Shown in pieces: positions 8,495-16,897 of a stretch of 64,000 nt of DNA. Position 1 is the first letter of the stretch, and every line of letters starts with the position of its first letter. Under the pieces are notes generated by a model. It saw only the letters and a program-made list of their open reading frames with translations. It had not been told where the DNA came from and did not search any database. This DNA is from Hymenobacter polaris (lineage in GTDB: Bacteria; Bacteroidota; Bacteroidia; Cytophagales; Hymenobacteraceae): contig NZ_JABBGH010000003.1 of NCBI RefSeq assembly GCF_012927305.1, forward strand, positions 496,001 through 560,000. Direction: 5' to 3'. The position numbers were made by a program, and so were the translations under genes.

Positions 8495-9997
8495 ATGAAA
8501 TACCTCCTCGGCTACGACATCGGTAGCTCGTCCATCAAAGCCTCGCTGCTCGACATTGCCACCGGGCGCTGCGTGGCCGCTGCCACCTCGCCCAGCACCG
8601 AGATGGAAATGGCCGTGCCCCAGCCCGGCTGGGCCGAGCAGCGCCCCGAGCGCTGGTGGCAGGAAGTCATCAATGCCACCCACAAGCTGCAAGCCAGCTA
8701 CGGCTTCGACGCTACGCTGCTGGCCGGCATCGGCATCACCTACCAGATGCACGGGCTGGTGCTGCTCGACCGGGCGGGCCACGTGCTGCGCCCCGCCATC
8801 ATCTGGTGCGACAGCCGCGCCGTTGAGATTGGCAACGAGGCGTTTACTAACCTGGGCGAGGAATTTTGCCTGGAGAATTTCCTGAACTCGCCCGGCAACT
8901 TCACGGCGTCCAAGCTGAAGTGGGTGCGCGAAAACGAGCCCGAGATTTACGCCCAAATCCACAAGATTCAGCTGCCCGGCGACTACCTCGCCTACCAGCT
9001 CACGGGGGAGATGCAAACCACCGTGTCGGGCTTGTCGGAGGGCGTGTTCTGGAATTTTAAGCAGCAGGCCATCGCCCAGGAGCTGCTTGACTACTACGGC
9101 ATCAGCGCCGATTTGCTGCCCGAGGTGGTTGATACCTTCGCCGTGCAGGGCCGCCTCACCGCCGAAGCCGCGCAGACCCTAGGGCTGGCGGCGGGCACGC
9201 CCATTGCCTACCGCGCTGGCGACCAGCCCAACAATGCCTTCTCGCTCAACGTGCTGAACGCGGGCGAAGTAGCCGCTACGGGCGGCACCAGCGGCGTGGT
9301 CTACGGCATCAACGAAACTGCCACGGCCGACCCACGCTCGCGCGTCAATTCCTTCGTGCACGTGAACAGCACCCGCGAGCAGCCCAAAAACGGCGTGCTG
9401 ATGTGCCTCAACGGCACCGGCATCCTCAATAGCTGGCTGCGCAAAGCGGTGGGCAACCTGCCCTACGACCAGATGAATACGCTGGCCGCCCAGGCGCCGG
9501 TGGGCGCCGCGGGCCTGCTGTTTTTGCCCTTTGGCAACGGTGCCGAGCGCATCCTCGAAAACCGGCCTGCCGCCGCTAGCCTGCACGGCTTGCAGTTCAA
9601 CATCCACGGCCAGGCGCACCTGATTCGGGCCGCGCAGGAGGGCATCGTGTACGCCCTCAACTACGGCATGGACATCATGCGCGCTGCGGGCGTGCGGGTG
9701 CAAACGGTGCGCGCCGGCCACGCCAATATGTTCCTCTCGCCGGTTTTCCGCGAGGCGTTTGTGAACTGCGGCAACGTGACGCTGGAGCTGTACGACACCG
9801 ACGCGGCCCAGGGCGCGGCGCGCGGCGCGGGCATTGGGGCGGGCGTGTACGCCAGCCCGAAGGAGGCGTTTAACGGCTTGGCCCGCATTAGCACCCTAGA
9901 GCCGACGCCAACTTTGCAGGCGCAGTACCAGGCAGCCTATAACGACTGGAAACTGCTACTGGAGCGCGAAACCCACCGCGAGTTTTTGCTTGCCTAG
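8495..9997 (+). CDS. xylB: xylulokinase
   Basis: This 500-residue cytoplasmic FGGY-family sugar kinase phosphorylates D-xylulose with ATP to xylulose 5-phosphate, the entry point to the pentose phosphate pathway. The N-terminal phosphate-binding loop is LLGYDIGSSSIKASLLD. The FGGY signature region includes GITYQMHGLVLLDR. The catalytic base is probably Asp243 in YRAGDQPNNAF, and the ATPase fold continues through ATGGTSGVVYG and RAGHANMFLSPVFRE. The length is typical. It has no signal peptide, unlike the surrounding secreted enzymes. It is followed 57 bp downstream by xylose isomerase, so the two form the intracellular xylose module of the locus. Its TAG stop lies inside a CCTAGG palindrome. 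Confidence 0.96.
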   Translation: MKYLLGYDIGSSSIKASLLDIATGRCVAAATSPSTEMEMAVPQPGWAEQRPERWWQEVINATHKLQASYGFDATLLAGIGITYQMHGLVLLDRAGHVLRPAIIWCDSRAVEIGNEAFTNLGEEFCLENFLNSPGNFTASKLKWVRENEPEIYAQIHKIQLPGDYLAYQLTGEMQTTVSGLSEGVFWNFKQQAIAQELLDYYGISADLLPEVVDTFAVQGRLTAEAAQTLGLAAGTPIAYRAGDQPNNAFSLNVLNAGEVAATGGTSGVVYGINETATADPRSRVNSFVHVNSTREQPKNGVLMCLNGTGILNSWLRKAVGNLPYDQMNTLAAQAPVGAAGLLFLPFGNGAERILENRPAAASLHGLQFNIHGQAHLIRAAQEGIVYALNYGMDIMRAAGVRVQTVRAGHANMFLSPVFREAFVNCGNVTLELYDTDAAQGAARGAGIGAGVYASPKEAFNGLARISTLEPTPTLQAQYQAAYNDWKLLLERETHREFLLA

Positions 9998-10054
9998 GCC
10001 TGCCCCTGCTTTTCCTGATTACCACTTCCCCCTTATTTCCCCATTCCATTTCTG

Positions 10055-11371
10055 ATGGCAACTTCTGAGTATTTCCAGGGTATTTCTAAAATTAAGTACG
10101 AGGGCCGCGAGTCGGATAACCAGCTGGCATTTAAGTGGTACGACGAAAACCGCGTGGTGGCCGGCAAGACCATGAAGGACCACCTGCGCTTCGCCACCGC
10201 CTACTGGCACACCTTCGTAGGCACCGGCGGCGACCCGTTTGGCCCCGGCACCAAGCACTTTGCCTGGGACCAGAAAGGTGACATCGTGGGCCGCGCCAAA
10301 GACAAGGCCGATGCCGCGTTCGAGTTTTTCACCAAGCTCGGCACACCCTACTACTGCTTCCACGACATTGACCTGGTGGACGAAGGCGCGTCGCTGAGCG
10401 AGTACGAAAGCAACCTGAGCACCATCGTGGACTACCTCAAGGGCAAGCAGCAGGAAACCGGCGTGAAGCTGCTCTGGGGCACGGCCAACGTGTTTTCGAA
10501 CCCGCGCTACATGAACGGCGCCAGCACCAACCCCGACTTCCAGGTGGTGGCCTACGCTGGCACGCAAGTGAAAAACTCCATCGACGCCACCATTGCGCTG
10601 GGCGGCGAGGGCTACACCTTCTGGGGCGGCCGCGAGGGCTACATGACCCTGCTCAACACCAACATGAAGCGCGAGCAGGAGCACTTGGCCAAGTTCCTGA
10701 CCATTGCCCGCGACTACGCCCGCCAGCAGGGCTTTACGGGTAAGTTCTTCATCGAGCCCAAGCCGGCCGAGCCTACCAAGCACCAGTACGACTTCGACGC
10801 CGCCACGGTAATCGGCTTCCTCAACGCGCACGGCCTGGAGAAAGACTTCATGCTGAACCTGGAAGTGAACCACGCCACGCTGGCCGGCCACACCTTCCAG
10901 CACGAGCTGCAAGTAGCCGCCGACGCCAACCTGCTCGGCAGCATCGACGCCAACCGCGGCGACTACCAGAACGGCTGGGACACCGACCAGTTCCCCAACA
11001 ACCTCAATGAGCTGACCGAGAGTATGCTCATCATTCTGGAGCACGGTGGCATCGCGCCGGGCGGCATCAACTTCGACGCTAAAACCCGCCGCAACTCAAC
11101 TGATTTGGAGGACATTTTCATCGCTCATATTGCCGGCATGGACACCTTCGCCCGCGCCCTCGTTACGGCCGACGCCATCCTCACTAAGTCGCCCTACAAG
11201 CAGTTCCGCACTGAGCGCTACGCTTCGTTCGACTCGGGCGCCGGGGCCGAGTTTGCCAAGGGCAGCCTCACGCTGGAGGACCTGCGCCGCATTGCGCACG
11301 AAGCCGGTGAGCCTACGCCCCGCAGCGGCAAGCAGGAATGGCTGGAAAGCATTATCAACCAGTATATCTAA
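10055..11371 (+). CDS. xylA: xylose isomerase
   Basis: This 438-residue metal-dependent isomerase converts D-xylose to D-xylulose in the cytoplasm. It is of the long (class II) type. Visible active-site motifs are YCFHDIDLVDEG (His103, Asp106), WGGREGY, FIEPKPAEPTKHQYDFD (Glu234, Lys236, metal and proton shuttle), LEVNHATLAGHTFQHEL and GSIDANRGD, followed by WDTDQFP for the second metal site. It has no signal peptide. It sits directly after xylB and before the GH10 xylanase, so the xylose set free outside or in the periplasm is fed straight into metabolism. The xylose transporter is not in the window. Confidence 0.98.
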   Translation: MATSEYFQGISKIKYEGRESDNQLAFKWYDENRVVAGKTMKDHLRFATAYWHTFVGTGGDPFGPGTKHFAWDQKGDIVGRAKDKADAAFEFFTKLGTPYYCFHDIDLVDEGASLSEYESNLSTIVDYLKGKQQETGVKLLWGTANVFSNPRYMNGASTNPDFQVVAYAGTQVKNSIDATIALGGEGYTFWGGREGYMTLLNTNMKREQEHLAKFLTIARDYARQQGFTGKFFIEPKPAEPTKHQYDFDAATVIGFLNAHGLEKDFMLNLEVNHATLAGHTFQHELQVAADANLLGSIDANRGDYQNGWDTDQFPNNLNELTESMLIILEHGGIAPGGINFDAKTRRNSTDLEDIFIAHIAGMDTFARALVTADAILTKSPYKQFRTERYASFDSGAGAEFAKGSLTLEDLRRIAHEAGEPTPRSGKQEWLESIINQYI

Positions 11372-11389
11372 TCGCTGACCTGACGTAGG

Positions 11390-11527
11390 ACCCCACCCCC
11401 CGGCCCCCTCCCTTTCGGGAGAGGGGGAGCCTGACGACGAGTAGCGAGCAACGAACCATCTTATTCAATGCTTCTTAGGCGCGTTAAGCTCACCCTCCCC
11501 ATCGGGGCGGAGGCCGGGGGGTGGGGT
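11390..11527. repeat. C/G-rich palindromic intergenic repeat (family B)
   Basis: It starts with ACCCCACCCCCCGGCCCCCT and ends with GGAGGCCGGGGGGTGGGGT, which are complementary. An inner hairpin (CCCTCC...GGGAGAGGG) lies on the left side. It falls between xylA and the GH10 gene. The boundaries resemble those of the copy at 6047-6168. It reaches to 33 bp before the xylanase ATG, so it is part of that gene's leader if the locus is co-transcribed. Confidence 0.7.
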
Positions 11528-11559
11528 TTGCGTTTGGTATAGTATTTCCTTTTCCTGCC

Positions 11560-12648
11560 ATGAAAGCCACCCGCTATGCCCTATGGTCCCTGCTGCTGGC
11601 CAGCCTAACGCTCGCCGGCAGCCAAACGCTAGCCGCCGAGAAAGGCCTGAAAGACTACTATAAAAACTACTTCCCGGTGGGCGTGGCCGTGAGCCCGCAT
11701 AGTCTGACTGACCCTACTGAGTCGGCGTTCATTCTCAAGCAGTTCAACAGCCTGACGCCGGAGAACGTGATGAAGATGGGGCCGATTCACCCTGAGCAGA
11801 ACCGCTACGTGTGGGGGCCCTCGGATGCCATCGTGAACTTCGCGCAGGCGCACCACCTGCGGGTGCGTGGCCACAACCTATGCTGGCACGAGCAAACGCC
11901 CAAGTGGCTGTTCGTCAACGCTGATGGCAGCCGCGTGAGCAAGGATACGCTGCTGCACCGCCTGCACCAGCACATCGACGCCGTGGTGAAGCGCTACAAG
12001 GGCAAGATTTACGCCTGGGACGTGGTGAACGAGGCCATTGCCGACAACCCGCAGGAGTTTCTGCGCAACTCGGAGTGGTACCAGATATGCGGCCCCGACT
12101 TCATTGCCGAGGCCTTCCGCTACGCCCACGCCGCCGACCCGCAGGCGGTGCTGTTCTACAACGACTACAACACCGAGCGCCCCGAGAAGATGGAGCGCGT
12201 CTACAAGCTGCTCAAGCAGCTCAAGGACGCCCAGGTGCCCATCGACGCGGTGGGCTTGCAGGGGCACTGGTCGCTCTACGAGCCCACCGAAACCGAGCTG
12301 CGCACCACCATCGAGCGGTTCGCCAGCCTGGGGCTGCAGGTGCAGGTGACGGAGCTGGACGTGTCAGTGTACCCTTGGGAAAAGGACCGCCGCGCCAAGC
12401 GTCCTGGCGAGTCGGATGCCTACACGCCCGAGATGCAGCAGAAGCAGGCCGCGCAGTACGGTATGTTTTTCAAGGTGTTCCGCGACGAGGCCAAGGCCGG
12501 CCGCCTCACCGGCGTCACGTTCTGGAACGTGTCGGACCACTACTCCTGGCTGGATACCTACCCCGTGGCGGGACGAAAAAACCACCCGCTGCTGTTTGAT
12601 GAGAACTATAAGCCTAAGCAGGCTTATCACGACGTGGTGAAGTTTTAA
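11560..12648 (+). CDS. GH10 endo-1,4-beta-xylanase
   Basis: This 362-residue secreted enzyme cuts the beta-1,4-xylan backbone. I start at ATG 11560, which gives a clean signal peptide (MKATRYALWSLLLASLTLAG...LAAE); the frame is open upstream, but that part falls in the palindromic repeat. GH10 hallmarks are GVAVSP, SLTPENVMKMGPIHP, RGHNLCWHEQTP, the acid/base WDVVNEAI (Glu158) and the nucleophile VTELDVSVYP (Glu265), then TFWNVSDHYSWLDTYP near the end. It has no binding module or T9SS tail, so it is probably periplasmic or outer-membrane associated. It is the only clear endo-acting xylanase in the window. The oligosaccharides with glucuronyl caps that it makes are the known substrates of GH67 and GH115. 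Confidence 0.97.
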   Translation: MKATRYALWSLLLASLTLAGSQTLAAEKGLKDYYKNYFPVGVAVSPHSLTDPTESAFILKQFNSLTPENVMKMGPIHPEQNRYVWGPSDAIVNFAQAHHLRVRGHNLCWHEQTPKWLFVNADGSRVSKDTLLHRLHQHIDAVVKRYKGKIYAWDVVNEAIADNPQEFLRNSEWYQICGPDFIAEAFRYAHAADPQAVLFYNDYNTERPEKMERVYKLLKQLKDAQVPIDAVGLQGHWSLYEPTETELRTTIERFASLGLQVQVTELDVSVYPWEKDRRAKRPGESDAYTPEMQQKQAAQYGMFFKVFRDEAKAGRLTGVTFWNVSDHYSWLDTYPVAGRKNHPLLFDENYKPKQAYHDVVKF

Positions 12649-12663
12649 GTAAGTGAATGCGCT

Positions 12664-12700
12664 AGAACGTCATTCCGAGCTTGTCGAGGAATGACGTTCT
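12664..12700. terminator. Hairpin with T-run after GH10; short relative of repeat family A
   Basis: The arms AGAACGTCATTCC (12664-12676) and GGAATGACGTTCT (12688-12700) are perfect, with the loop GAGCTTGTCGA and TTTTTA following. The loop word AGCTTGTCGA and the end GTCAT recur in the longer family A palindromes, so this may be a truncated copy now acting as a terminator. Confidence 0.65.
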
Positions 12701-12737
12701 TTTTATTCGGCTGCCTCCAATCTAAACGCTCCTCCCC

Positions 12738-15323
12738 ATGCCCCGCTTCCTTGCCCACCTCCGCCACGCGGCCGCCTTGCTGTTGCTGCCGACCCTAGGC
12801 CTCGCGCAGGCCGCGCTGCCCGTGGGCAGCAGCTACATCTCGGCCCGGAAGTCGGCCGGCGCGTTTCCGCTGGTGGCGGGCGGCCGGGCGGCGCCGCTCT
12901 ACATGAGCGAGGACGACTGGGCCGGCGTGCAGCGCGCCGCCCGCGACGTGCAGGCCGATATCAAGCGCGTGACCGGGCGCGAGCCGCTGCTGCTGACCGA
13001 TGCGCCCGCCGCTGGCCCGCAACCGGTGGTGCTGGTGGGCACCCTAGGGCACAGCGTCTTGATTGACAGGTTGGTGCAAGCCGGCAAACTCGACGCCGGT
13101 GAGCTGCGCGGCAAGTGGGAGAAGTTCGTGGTGCAGGAGGTGGATAACCCGCTGCCCGGCGTGAAGCAGGCGCTAGTGGTGGCCGGCTCCGACAAGCGCG
13201 GCACCATCTACGGCCTCTACGACCTCTCGGAGCAGATGGGCGTGTCGCCCTGGTACTGGTGGGCCGACGTGCCCACACAGCCGCAGAAGAGCCTGTACGT
13301 CGTGGCCGGCCGGCATACCCTAGGGGAGCCCAAGGTGAAGTACCGCGGCATCTTCATCAACGACGAGGCCCCGGCGTTTGCGGAGTGGTCGAAGGAGAAG
13401 TTTGGCGGCGCCAACCACGGCGTGTATGAGCATATGTTCGAGCTGATTCTGCGGCTTAAGGGCAACTACCTATGGCCGGCCATGTGGGGGCGCATGTTCA
13501 GCGTGGACGACCCTAGGAACCCCGAATTGGCCGACGAGTACGGCATCGTGATGGGTACTTCGCACCACGAGCCGCTGACGCGGGCGCACGCCGAGTGGCA
13601 GAAATTCGGCCACGGCCCCTGGAACTACCAAACCAACGACACCACCCTGCGCCGCTTCTGGCGCCAGGGCATGCAGCGCATGGGCACCCGCGAAAACGTG
13701 GTGACCGTGGGCATGCGCGGCGACGGCGACGAGCCCATGAGCGAGGGCAGCAACATCGCCCTGCTCGAAAAGATAGTGGCCGACCAGCGCCAGATTATCG
13801 CCGACGTGACCCACAAGCCCGCCGACCAGACCCCCCAGATGTGGGCCCTCTACAAGGAGGTGCAGGAGTACTACGACAAGGGCATGCGCGTGCCCGACGA
13901 CGTGACCCTGCTGCTGTGCGACGACAACTGGGGCAACCTGCGCAAGCTGCCCAAGCTGGGTGATAAACCGCGCAAGGGCGGCTACGGCATCTACTACCAC
14001 TTCGACTACGTGGGCGGCCCTAGGAACTACAAGTGGCTCAATACCAATCCGCTGCCCCGCGTGCGGGAGCAGCTGCACCTGGCCCACGAGTACGGCGCCA
14101 ACCAGATTTGGGTGGTGAACGTGGGCGACCTCAAGCCCATGGAGCTGCCCATCAGCTTCTTTCTCGACTACGCCTGGAACCCCGACGCCATCGCGGCCGA
14201 CCAGGTGCCGGCCTACACCCAGCGCTGGGCCGCCCAGCAGTTTGGCTCCACCTACGCCGCCGAAATCGGCGACATCTTGGCCAAGTACGCCAAGTACAAC
14301 GGCCGCCGCAAGCCCGAGTTGCTCGACGCCAGCACCTACAGCCTGGCCACCGGCGAGTGGGCCCAGGTGGTGGCCGACTACAATCAGCTAGCTGCCCGCG
14401 CCGAGGCCATCAACCAAAAGCTGCCCGCTGCCGACCGCGCCGCCTACTTCGAGCTGGTGCTGCACCCGGTGCTGGCCTGCGCCAACCTCAACGAGCTGTA
14501 CTACACCGTAGCCCTCAACCACGAGGCTGCTAAGAATAAGCAGGCCAACACCAACGAGCTGGCCGAAAAAGCCAAGGCGCTGTTTGCCAAGGATGCCGAG
14601 ATTTCCAAGCGCTACAACGACATCGCGGGCGGCAAGTGGCACCACATGATGGACCAGATGCACATCGGCTACACCGCCTGGCACGACGAGCCCAAGGACG
14701 TGATGCCCAGCGTAATAACCCTGCCCGCCGGCACCGCCATTGTGCCCGCCGTCCCAGTCGCTGCCGCCCCCCTAGGGGCCTACACCGCCATCGAGGCCGA
14801 GCACTACACCCAGGCCGTGAACGCCGGCCCCATCACCTGGCAGCGCCTGCCCGACCTGGGCCGCACCGGCGGCGCCGTGGAGGCCGTGCCCGTCACGGCT
14901 GCGCCCACCGCGGCGCCTGGCGGCAGCAGCCCGCACCTGGAGTACGCCTTCACGCAGGCGCAGGCCGGCCCGCTAGTGGTGCAGGCCTACCTGGCGCCCA
15001 CCCTCGACTTCACCAACACCACCGGCCTGCGCTACGCCATCTCGGTCGATGACGCCGCCCCGCAACTCGTGAACCTGAACGCCGACCTGGAGCCCGAAAA
15101 AGGCAGCCGCCGCTGGGGCCAAGCCGTGGCCGACAACATCGTGCTGAAAACCACCCCCCTAGGCCCAGTGGCCGCCGGCAAGCACACCCTCAAGTTCTGG
15201 CGCGTCGACCCCGGCGTGGTGCTCGAGAAGCTGGTGCTGAGCGACGGCACCCTGCCCGCTACCTACCTCGGCCCGCCCGAGAATACCGCCGCTAAGCCTG
15301 CCCGCGCCCTAGGCAGCCGCTAG
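12738..15323 (+). CDS. GH115 xylan alpha-1,2-(4-O-methyl)glucuronidase
   Basis: This 861-residue secreted enzyme belongs to GH115, whose members remove glucuronic acid or its 4-O-methyl form from internal or terminal xylose units. The signal peptide is MPRFLAHLRHAAALLLLPTLGLAQ. The N-terminal domain (about 25-180) has the typical DKRGTIYGLYDLSEQMGVSPWYWW block. The barrel (about 185-560) carries YRGIFINDEAPAF, LKGNYLWPAMW, GIVMGTSHHEPLTRA, VTVGMRGDGDEPM and HFDYVGGPRNYKWL. A helical part follows, and a C-terminal beta-sandwich (about 690-855) starts at AIEAEHYTQAVNAGPITWQ. The size is usual for the family. The presence of a GH67 alpha-glucuronidase in the same locus implies that internal (GH115) and terminal (GH67) substitutions are both handled. 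Confidence 0.95.
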   Translation: MPRFLAHLRHAAALLLLPTLGLAQAALPVGSSYISARKSAGAFPLVAGGRAAPLYMSEDDWAGVQRAARDVQADIKRVTGREPLLLTDAPAAGPQPVVLVGTLGHSVLIDRLVQAGKLDAGELRGKWEKFVVQEVDNPLPGVKQALVVAGSDKRGTIYGLYDLSEQMGVSPWYWWADVPTQPQKSLYVVAGRHTLGEPKVKYRGIFINDEAPAFAEWSKEKFGGANHGVYEHMFELILRLKGNYLWPAMWGRMFSVDDPRNPELADEYGIVMGTSHHEPLTRAHAEWQKFGHGPWNYQTNDTTLRRFWRQGMQRMGTRENVVTVGMRGDGDEPMSEGSNIALLEKIVADQRQIIADVTHKPADQTPQMWALYKEVQEYYDKGMRVPDDVTLLLCDDNWGNLRKLPKLGDKPRKGGYGIYYHFDYVGGPRNYKWLNTNPLPRVREQLHLAHEYGANQIWVVNVGDLKPMELPISFFLDYAWNPDAIAADQVPAYTQRWAAQQFGSTYAAEIGDILAKYAKYNGRRKPELLDASTYSLATGEWAQVVADYNQLAARAEAINQKLPAADRAAYFELVLHPVLACANLNELYYTVALNHEAAKNKQANTNELAEKAKALFAKDAEISKRYNDIAGGKWHHMMDQMHIGYTAWHDEPKDVMPSVITLPAGTAIVPAVPVAAAPLGAYTAIEAEHYTQAVNAGPITWQRLPDLGRTGGAVEAVPVTAAPTAAPGGSSPHLEYAFTQAQAGPLVVQAYLAPTLDFTNTTGLRYAISVDDAAPQLVNLNADLEPEKGSRRWGQAVADNIVLKTTPLGPVAAGKHTLKFWRVDPGVVLEKLVLSDGTLPATYLGPPENTAAKPARALGSR

Positions 15324-15336
15324 CCGCTTCGGCAGC

Positions 15337-15409
15337 AACACTAAGCTCCAGCTTGGTTGGTTGTTGCGCGACTCGACCCAGCCGAGTTACTAAGCTGGAG
15401 CTTGGTGTT
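15337..15409. repeat. Intergenic inverted repeat between GH115 and CE15 genes
   Basis: Arms of 18 bp (15337-15354 and 15392-15409) with one mismatch contain AAGCTCCAGCTT and its complement. The loop is 37 bp. It has no T-run on the plus side and is likely a distinct REP-like element or an mRNA stability hairpin. Confidence 0.65.
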
Positions 15410-15429
15410 ATTCTCCCTCAGCCCTCCGC

Positions 15430-16848
15430 ATGAAAAAGCTGTACTACTGGCTGTTGCTCGGCGCGGTGGCCCTAGGGCACCCGGCCGCTGCCCAGGCCCC
15501 CGACGTGACCAAGATGAGCGCCGAGGAGCGCACGGCCTACTTCGCCAAGCTGAATGCGGCAGCCTACGCCGACTGGCAGCAGACCCTGCAGCGCCTGCAC
15601 CTGACGCCGCCGCCGCTCGGCCCCGAGGCCACCGACCCCCACCGGCCGGCCGGTACCACCCGCAAGGGTACTAGCGGCCCCTGGCTTGACTCGCTGGGCC
15701 AGAACTACTTCCGCTCGGCCTGGGGCAACTGGACAAACTACCGCGAGGACCGGGCCGGCGGCCTGCCGCCCACCCCTGACCTGCTGACGCTGGCCAACGG
15801 CCAGCCCGTGCGCACCGCCGCCGACTGGATGCGCAAGCGCCGCCCCGAGCTGCTGCGCCTGTACCAGCAGAATATTTACGGCCAACTGCCGGCCCGCCTG
15901 CCGGCCGTGCGCTTTGAGGTGGCCGCTACCGAAGTGGGGGCGCTGCAAGGCAAGGCGCTGCGGCGCAACGTGGTGGGCCACATCGACAACAGCCGCTACC
16001 CGGCCGCCAACCCGAGGGTGGCATTTTCCATCTTCACGCCACCCGGCGCCACCCAGCCGGTGCCGCTGCTGGTGATTGTGTGGGGCAGCGTGTTTCCGAC
16101 GCCCACGGCCACCATCGAGCAGGTACTGGCCAAGGGCTGGGGCGTGGCCGTGTTCGACACCGGCGCGGTGCAGCAAGACAGCGGCGCGGGCTTGGGGCAG
16201 GGCATCATCGGGCTGGTGGGCCAGGGCCAGCCGCGCCAGCCCACCGACTGGGGCGTGCTGGCGGCCTGGAGCTGGGGCCTGAGCCGGGCGCTCGACTTTC
16301 TGGAGAAGGACCCCGCCATCGACGGCAGGCACATCGGCATCGAGGGGCACTCGCGCTGGGGCAAGACCGCCCTGCTGGCCGGCGCCCTCGACCCGCGCTG
16401 GGCCATCGTGTGGGCTAGCAGCGCCGGCTGCATGGGCACCTCGCTCGAAAAGCGCAACTTCGCCGAAACCATCGACATCGTGGCCGGCTCGGGCGAGTAT
16501 CACTGGATGGCGCCCAACTTCCTGCGCTACGGCGGCCACTGGCCGGATATGCCCGTCGATGCCCACGCCCTGCTGGCCCTCGTGGCCCCTAGGCCCCTGT
16601 TCGTAACCGGCGGCACCAAGGGCGACACCTGGGTTGACCCGCACGGCGAGTTTCTGGCCTGCGTGGCCGCTAGCCCCGTGTACGAGCTGCTGGGCCGCAA
16701 GGGGGTGGGCACTAGCACCATGCCCGCGCCCGACCAGGCCCTCGTCAGCGGCGACCTGGCCTTTCGCCAGCACGTGGGTGGCCACACCGACGCCCCCGAC
16801 TGGCCCACGTTCCTAGCGTTTGCCAGCCGGTATTTTACTGCAAACTAA
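15430..16848 (+). CDS. CE15 4-O-methyl-glucuronoyl methylesterase (glucuronoyl esterase)
   Basis: This 472-residue secreted alpha/beta-hydrolase is of the CE15 type. These enzymes cleave the ester between glucuronic acid on xylan and lignin alcohols. The signal peptide is MKKLYYWLLLGAVALGHPAAAQ. The nucleophile is Ser308 in the bacterial CE15 signature GHSRWGKTAL, and the following ASSAGCMGTSLEKRNFAETI block is family-typical. The catalytic His is probably His405 in TWVDPHGEF. Part of the N-terminal region (about 120-180) reads RPELLRLYQQNIYGQLPARLP, also usual for the family. It lies between GH115 and GH3 and fits a locus that deals with lignin-linked glucuronoxylan. Broad acetylxylan esterase activity is an alternative label sometimes given to such proteins. 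Confidence 0.9.
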   Translation: MKKLYYWLLLGAVALGHPAAAQAPDVTKMSAEERTAYFAKLNAAAYADWQQTLQRLHLTPPPLGPEATDPHRPAGTTRKGTSGPWLDSLGQNYFRSAWGNWTNYREDRAGGLPPTPDLLTLANGQPVRTAADWMRKRRPELLRLYQQNIYGQLPARLPAVRFEVAATEVGALQGKALRRNVVGHIDNSRYPAANPRVAFSIFTPPGATQPVPLLVIVWGSVFPTPTATIEQVLAKGWGVAVFDTGAVQQDSGAGLGQGIIGLVGQGQPRQPTDWGVLAAWSWGLSRALDFLEKDPAIDGRHIGIEGHSRWGKTALLAGALDPRWAIVWASSAGCMGTSLEKRNFAETIDIVAGSGEYHWMAPNFLRYGGHWPDMPVDAHALLALVAPRPLFVTGGTKGDTWVDPHGEFLACVAASPVYELLGRKGVGTSTMPAPDQALVSGDLAFRQHVGGHTDAPDWPTFLAFASRYFTAN

Positions 16849-16897
16849 GCCTAGGCGGGCGGCCCCTCACGCCCGCCCAGAGCCTACACTCTTTCCC

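Noticed and set aside
10019..11044. A 341-residue minus-strand open frame opposite xylA
   Set aside because: Val/Gly/Ala-rich translation with no domain; xylA is unambiguous on the plus strand.
15472..16785. A 437-residue open frame on the minus strand, antisense to the CE15 gene
   Set aside because: It lies fully antisense to a gene with clear catalytic motifs. Long antisense frames are expected at this GC content, and the translation has no recognisable domain.
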